The notes beneath the pieces were generated by a model. The model had not been told where the DNA came from. It ran no database searches and worked only from the letters and a program-made list of their open reading frames with translations. The position numbers and the translations under genes were made by a program. This document shows positions 60,226 through 64,000 of a stretch of DNA of 64,000 nt, in pieces (positions within the stretch are counted from its first letter, which is position 1; each line of letters starts with the position of its first letter). Source of the DNA: Streptomyces adustus (GTDB lineage Bacteria; Actinomycetota; Actinomycetes; Streptomycetales; Streptomycetaceae); NCBI RefSeq assembly GCF_009377175.1, contig NZ_VJZD01000001.1:1-64000 (forward strand), given 5' to 3'.

Positions 60226-60447
60226 TCACCCGGGCCAGGTGCCGGTCAGCCGGCGGGTGGCGGTCGCGCCGCCCCGTTCGACGGCCGCCTTCACGCCCCC
60301 GAAGACGGCGCCCTGCAACACGGCCGCGGCAAGGATCTCGGCCCAGGCCCGTTCCTCGTCGGTGGCATCGGGGGCGTCTCCGTCCCGCTGCTCGCGCAGT
60401 TCCTCCGGAGTTCGCGTGGTGGGCCCTTCATGAAGGGGTCGGCTCAT
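60226..60447 (-). CDS. DUF3618/DUF4235 fusion remnant (73 residues)
   Basis: The first part, PTTRTPEELREQ, is the hallmark opening of DUF3618 proteins. The rest, from PDATDEERAWAEILAAAVLQG to RRLTGTWPG, is the C-terminal half of a DUF4235 membrane protein. Normally these are two genes in a holin-DUF3618-DUF4235 locus, so an internal deletion appears to have joined them, removing most of both. The start overlaps the holin-like stop by ATGA, as in the ancestral arrangement. Whether the fusion is expressed or useful is unknown. Confidence 0.6.
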   Translation of the reverse strand: MSRPLHEGPTTRTPEELREQRDGDAPDATDEERAWAEILAAAVLQGAVFGGVKAAVERGGATATRRLTGTWPG

Positions 60448-60735
60448 CGGCGCACCCTCTCCCTGATCCCGGCGACATCGGCCTTCACGTCCTCGATCGT
60501 CTGTACCGGCGCGGGCGGGGCGGCCCGGTCGAACTGCCGCTTGCCCCGCAGTGTCAGCACCGCCGCGACCGTAGCGCCTGCCCTTCTGCCGCATCTCCGC
60601 CTGCGCGAGGCGCAGTTCGCCCCGTACGAGTTCCGTCAGCTGCTGCGAGGCACGCCGCACGAGTTCGCCCACCGGCTCGGCCCCGGTCGGCCGGGGGACA
60701 CCGCACCCGTGCTCCGGTTCGGTGCCGTACGTCAT
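60444..60735 (-). pseudogene. Holin-X-family (phage-holin-like) gene with internal deletion
   Basis: The 5' part is intact, with ribosome site AGGAGGTGA and a family N-terminus (VGELVRRASQQLTELVRGELRLAQAEMRQKG). The 3' part, in another frame, is the family C-terminus (RAAPPAPVQTIEDVKADV). The central transmembrane hairpin is missing and the frame is shifted, with 292 bp from start to stop. The complete family is about 140 residues with two membrane helices. This is a deletion pseudogene. Confidence 0.75.
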
Positions 60736-60835
60736 GGCTGTCACCTCCTGTCCCTGTCGCTCCGCATCCGACTGCGCCGGAGCGGTATCCAGTGGGCGCA
60801 CGGGTACTCCGAACCCGGCCGGGGAATAGCCTGGA

Positions 60836-60854
60836 GTCTCCAGCGACTGGAGAC
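60836..60854 (+). promoter_or_regulatory. MerR-type palindromic operator
   Basis: GTCTCCAG-CGA-CTGGAGAC, 8-bp perfect arms with a three-base centre, lies 6 bp before the GTG (15 before the ATG) of the MerR-family gene. MerR regulators bind such symmetric sites in promoters with long spacers, often controlling themselves. Autoregulation is the likely function. Confidence 0.65.
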
Positions 60855-60869
60855 GGCAGAGTGCGGGAC

Positions 60870-61808
60870 ATGGACGCGACGACCCTCTATGCGATCGGGG
60901 AGCTTTCCCGCCGGACCGGCTTGTCCGTGCGGACGATCCGGTTCTACTCCGATTCGGGGGTAGTGGCGCCGACCACCCGAAGTCCCGCCGGCCATCGACT
61001 CTACGGCCTCGACGCACTGATTCGCCTGGAACTCGTGCGCACTCTGCGCGAGTTGGGGGTGGACCTGCCCACGATTCGACGGGTACTGGACCGTGAGCTC
61101 TCGATGGCGGAGGTCGCCGCGGCGCACGCCGACGCCGTGGACGTCCGGATCCGGACGCTGCTGCTTCGCCGGAGCGTGCTGCGCGTCGTGGCCGGACGGG
61201 GATCCAGTCCCGAGGAGACCAAACTCATGCACGAACTCACCCAGTTGTCCGCCGAAGAGCGCCGCCGTCTGATCGACGATTTCATCGAGGGCACCTTCGG
61301 CACCGTGGATGCCGACCCGGCCGCGGTGGCCATGGTGCGTGCCGCCACTCCCGACCTCCCCGCCGATCCGACGGACGAGCAGGTCGCCGCGTGGGTGGAG
61401 CTCGCCGGGCTGGTCGGCGACGAGGATTTCCGTGCCCGGATGCGCCGGACGGCCCCGCACCGGGCCGCGGGGCGCCCGCTCGACATCGAGAGCGCGGCCG
61501 GCGAGGAACTGATGACGTTCACCCGTCAGAAGGTCGCCGAGGCCATGGAGTCGGGCCTGGACCCACGCGGCGACAGGGCCGCCCTTGTCGTCGACGACCT
61601 CGTGCACCGTTTCGCCGAGGTGTTCGCGCGCACCCCCGACACGGGATTCCGGGCATGGATGGCGCAGGAGTTCGAGGTGGCGCACGATCCCCGGGTGGAC
61701 CGCTACTGGCGCCTGGTGTGGATCGTCAACGGCTGGCAGGTGGTTCCGAGCCTGCTCCCGATCTATCCCTGGCTCACCCAGGGCCTGCACAGAGCGGCCG
61801 CGCTCTGA
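60870..61808 (+). CDS. MerR-family transcriptional regulator
   Basis: A 312-residue MerR protein. Residues 1-75 contain the helix-turn-helix and wing (LYAIGELSRRTGLSVRTIRFYSDSGVV, SPAGHRLYGLDALIRLELVRTLRELGV), followed by a dimerisation helix. The long C-terminal part (about 110-310, all helical) is an unidentified sensor domain, larger than classical metal-sensing MerR proteins. In-frame GTG at 60861 is an alternative start. The palindrome upstream suggests autoregulation; the target genes are not obvious. Confidence 0.9.
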   Translation: MDATTLYAIGELSRRTGLSVRTIRFYSDSGVVAPTTRSPAGHRLYGLDALIRLELVRTLRELGVDLPTIRRVLDRELSMAEVAAAHADAVDVRIRTLLLRRSVLRVVAGRGSSPEETKLMHELTQLSAEERRRLIDDFIEGTFGTVDADPAAVAMVRAATPDLPADPTDEQVAAWVELAGLVGDEDFRARMRRTAPHRAAGRPLDIESAAGEELMTFTRQKVAEAMESGLDPRGDRAALVVDDLVHRFAEVFARTPDTGFRAWMAQEFEVAHDPRVDRYWRLVWIVNGWQVVPSLLPIYPWLTQGLHRAAAL

Positions 61809-61981
61809 TCCCGACCTCTTCCCGGAACCACTCGAACTTCCTTGCAGGGAAGGCGACTTCGAGTACCCGCCGGGTCGTCATGAATGACCGTGAACCCCAC
61901 GAACCTCCCGTACCGGCCGGTAAGTCATTCAAGCCGATATAAGCTCCGGCTGCACTTGTTCACTTCACACGGGGGATCCCC

Positions 61982-62254
61982 TTGCGCACGCGTCTTGCCG
62001 CTTCCGCGGTCACCATCGCCCTCGCGGGCGTCTTCTTCAGCGCACCGGCCGCATCGGCGGCGACGGCACTGCCGTCCACCAACACCGCCCACCGCTGCGT
62101 CCACCACACCACCGGGCAGTGCGGCTGGACACATCACCAGAAGCCGAAGGACAAGTACGAGACGGCGAAGTGCAAGGACGCCTCCGTCTCGTACTCCCGG
62201 CACTCGCAGGGCACCTGCTCGCACCACAGCGGCGTCCGGTACTGGTTCAAGTAG
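61982..62254 (+). CDS. Secreted DUF3761 protein
   Basis: A 90-residue secreted protein starting at a TTG behind GGGGGAT. A Sec signal (AASAVTIALAGVFFSAPAASA) precedes a short mature part with the DUF3761 motif: TAKCKDASVSYSRHSQGTCSHHSGV. Four Cys and several His suggest a disulphide-linked, metal-binding or cell-surface peptide. Function is unknown. A strong terminator follows. Confidence 0.82.
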   Translation: MRTRLAASAVTIALAGVFFSAPAASAATALPSTNTAHRCVHHTTGQCGWTHHQKPKDKYETAKCKDASVSYSRHSQGTCSHHSGVRYWFK

Positions 62255-62264
62255 ACCCACCGCC

Positions 62265-62309
62265 GAGCGGATGCGCCGCCTCCCACCCGGGAAGGCGGCG
62301 CATCCGCTC
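62265..62309 (+). terminator. Strong hairpin terminator after the DUF3761 gene
   Basis: GAGCGGATGCGCCGCCT pairs perfectly over 17 bp with its complement around an 11-base loop, starting 10 bp after the stop codon. No T-tract follows. Confidence 0.88.
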
Positions 62310-62473
62310 ACCGCGGCGATCGAGACGGCCGTGGGCAAGGTCGTTCCACCTGGACGCCACACCCTGAGACAAGGGAGCGGCTCGCGACCTCGCAGGGCAG
62401 GATCATGTCGGCGGGTGCCCCGGACCGGGTGCCCGGCCCTGTCCCGACCGCGAGATTCCCTGGGAGGAACGAC

Positions 62474-63433
62474 ATGCCGTTCCGTTGCGCCGTACTAGAC
62501 GACTTCCAGAACGTGGCGACCTCGTACGCCGACTGGACGGTGCTGGGCGACCGCGTGGAAGTCGTCTCCTTCCCGAAGCACTTCACCGGCGAGGACGAAC
62601 TCGCCGCGGCCCTCGCCGACTTCGACTGCGCGGTCACCCTGCGCGAACGGGTGCCGTTTCCGGCCACTTTGCTCGACCGCCTGCCCCGTCTGAGACTGCT
62701 GATCGCCTCCGGCATGCGCAACTCGGTGATCGACTACGGGGCGGCGAAGGCCAACGGCGTCACCGTGTGCGGCACCGAGAGCTCCTCCGCCCCGCCGCTC
62801 GAACTCACCTGGGCCCTGCTCCTCGGGCTCGCCCGCGGCATCGTCCAGGAGAACAACGCCCTGCGCGAGGGCGGCCCCTGGCAGTCCACCGTCGGAGCCG
62901 ACCTGGCCGACCGCACCCTGGGACTGCTCGGCCTGGGAAAGATCGGCAGCCGGGTGGCCCAAGTGGGGCTCGCCTTCGGCATGGACGTCACCGCCTGGAG
63001 TCAACACCTCACCGCGGAGCGCGCCGAAGAAGTCGGCGTCCGTCTCGCCCCCTCCAAGGAGGAACTGCTCGCGAGCAGCGACTTCGTGTCCGTGCACCTC
63101 GCGCTGAGCGACCGCACCCGCGGTCTGCTCGGGGCCGCCGAACTCGCCCTGCTCCGGCCGACCGCCTATCTGGTCAACACCTCTCGGGCCGCGATCGTCG
63201 ACCAGGACGCACTGCTCGACGCGCTGCGCGAGGGCCGTATCGCCGGCGCGGGTGTCGATGTCTTCGACGTCGAACCGCTGCCCGCCGACCACCCGATGCG
63301 CACCGCGCCGCGCCTGCTCGCCACCCCGCATCTGGGCTACGTGTCCCGCGCCAACTACGAGCGCTACTACGGCCAGGCCGTGGAGAACATCCGGGCCTAC
63401 CTCGACGACGCCCCGGTCCGGGTCCTCGGCTGA
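62474..63433 (+). CDS. D-2-hydroxyacid dehydrogenase (NAD-dependent)
   Basis: A 319-residue member of the 2-hydroxyacid dehydrogenase family. The NAD motif is GLLGLGKIGSRVAQVGLAFGMDV (about residue 155), the substrate Arg lies in VNTSRAAIVDQDAL, and the catalytic His is in TPHLGYVSRANYERYYGQ, with the usual Glu before it. It interconverts 2-keto and D-2-hydroxy acids. GGGAGGAA precedes the ATG at 62474; a longer reading from 62405 is unsupported. The exact substrate is unknown. Confidence 0.93.
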   Translation: MPFRCAVLDDFQNVATSYADWTVLGDRVEVVSFPKHFTGEDELAAALADFDCAVTLRERVPFPATLLDRLPRLRLLIASGMRNSVIDYGAAKANGVTVCGTESSSAPPLELTWALLLGLARGIVQENNALREGGPWQSTVGADLADRTLGLLGLGKIGSRVAQVGLAFGMDVTAWSQHLTAERAEEVGVRLAPSKEELLASSDFVSVHLALSDRTRGLLGAAELALLRPTAYLVNTSRAAIVDQDALLDALREGRIAGAGVDVFDVEPLPADHPMRTAPRLLATPHLGYVSRANYERYYGQAVENIRAYLDDAPVRVLG

Positions 63434-63490
63434 CGTGCCGACGCGGGGTTCCGGCGGGCCGCCTGCCCGCCGGAACCCCGCGACGCGGTC

Positions 63491-64000
63491 TCACGCGGCA
63501 GGGCTGTCGGCCTCCATGGTCATGCGGGCCACATGGAGTGCCAGGTAGGAGACCTCGTCCTCGCTCAGCCGACGCCCCAGACGCAGCTCGACGATCGTCG
63601 CCAACTGCTCCGCGGTGCGCGTCGCATCCGGGTAGTACTCGCGGATGCCCTTGCCGATCGTGGACTCCTGGCCCGTCAGCTGCTGACGCTGCTGGATCCG
63701 TACGAAGAGGTAGCGCACGTGGGTGACGAACCGCGCCACGTTCATCGACTCGTGGGAGACGTCCAGCCCGTACCGCTCCCGTAGGACGGCGAGCATCTGC
63801 TGGATGACCCCGGTCATCGTGTACGTGAACGACAGGTCTCCCGAGACGAATCCCGCGTTGACCAGGTGCAACGCGAGCGCGACCGCCTCGGAGGCGCCCA
63901 GTTTCGGCTCCACGCGCTCGTTGATGGCCCGCAGCAGGCGCTGTGCCTGGGCGTACTCGGTGGCGTACAGGGTCTGGACCTCGGCACGCAGTGGGTAGTC
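63491..64000 (-). CDS. PRD-domain transcriptional antiterminator (BglG/LicT type), 3' part
   Basis: The C-terminal PRD domain of a BglG-family antiterminator continues past the right edge. The visible 169 residues include YAQAQRLLRAINERV, ASEAVALALHLVNAGF, MLAVLRERYGLDV and the phosphorylatable His regions FVTHVRYL and LALHVARM. Such proteins bind RNA at PTS sugar genes and are controlled by phosphorylation of PRD histidines. The start and RNA-binding domain lie outside the window. Confidence 0.9.
   Translation of the reverse strand, partial: DYPLRAEVQTLYATEYAQAQRLLRAINERVEPKLGASEAVALALHLVNAGFVSGDLSFTYTMTGVIQQMLAVLRERYGLDVSHESMNVARFVTHVRYLFVRIQQRQQLTGQESTIGKGIREYYPDATRTAEQLATIVELRLGRRLSEDEVSYLALHVARMTMEADSPAA

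Overview
The window is high-GC actinobacterial DNA, almost certainly Streptomyces. Codons are strongly G/C-ending, and the gene content is typical: SARP regulators, an ECF sigma factor, a SpoIIE/GAF/PAS phosphatase, Tat- and lipobox-exported proteins, and a class IV lanthipeptide locus. Bases 1-12 look like the end of a Tn5/Nextera adapter, so base 1 is probably a contig end and the first gene cluster may continue to the left.

Region 1 (about 0.2-16.9 kb) is a compact biosynthetic cluster without PKS or NRPS genes. A SARP activator and a PHBH-type flavin hydroxylase lie divergently from an ANL ligase, an O-methyltransferase, a 656-residue FAD/NAD(P)-binding enzyme, a dedicated S-adenosylmethionine synthetase and a PfkB/adenosine-kinase-like protein. 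A second SARP, an ECF sigma factor and three DNA-alkylation-repair genes follow: an Ogt-Ada fusion, an Ogt, and a PF09859-like 2OG-Fe(II) oxygenase. A P450 and an orphan solute-binding lipoprotein close the region. My main inference is that this cluster makes a small aromatic, DNA-alkylating product and carries its own inducible repair. The sigma promoter and flanks are duplicated as a decayed relic upstream of the second SARP.

Region 2 (16.9-30.1 kb) holds regulators and envelope genes: the PP2C sensor, a PPOX-fold protein, a His-rich DUF4396 membrane protein with a CsoR-like copper operator, an MFS transporter with a perfect palindromic operator, a WYL regulator, an XRE/NB-ARC/TPR regulator, a Tat-exported PIG-L deacetylase preceded by 38-bp tandem repeats, a DUF4232 lipoprotein, a peptidoglycan-binding protein, an SRPBCC protein and an AraC/GyrI regulator.

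Region 3 (30.3-35.3 kb) has a secreted Delta-60/DUF11/RTX protein broken by a one-base shift in a C run. Next come stacked terminators and an unusual tRNA-Gly(UCC)-like gene on the minus strand. GNAT, small secreted, SnoaL-like and LysR genes complete it.

Region 4 (35.3-40.8 kb, minus strand) is a complete class IV lanthipeptide operon: lanL, a 51-residue venezuelin-like precursor not captured by long-ORF calling, an ABC ATPase and an ABC-2 permease. An AT-richer non-coding leader of about 460 bp with two palindromes precedes it.

Region 5 (40.9-64 kb) is mixed chromosome: an FtsX remnant, a short animal-type transketolase, LysR and DUF6817-like genes, two overlapping paralogous secreted proteins, a Nudix/DeoR divergent pair, a dimethylformamidase-like lipoprotein, a nucleotidyltransferase, threonine aldolase, a glutamate-cysteine ligase homologue, a GlxA/DJ-1 divergent pair, a GNAT, a SUKH remnant, a LamG lipoprotein, an eroded holin/DUF3618/DUF4235 locus, a MerR regulator with its operator, a DUF3761 protein, a 2-hydroxyacid dehydrogenase and the end of a PRD antiterminator. 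All assignments come from reading the sequence; no database search was run.
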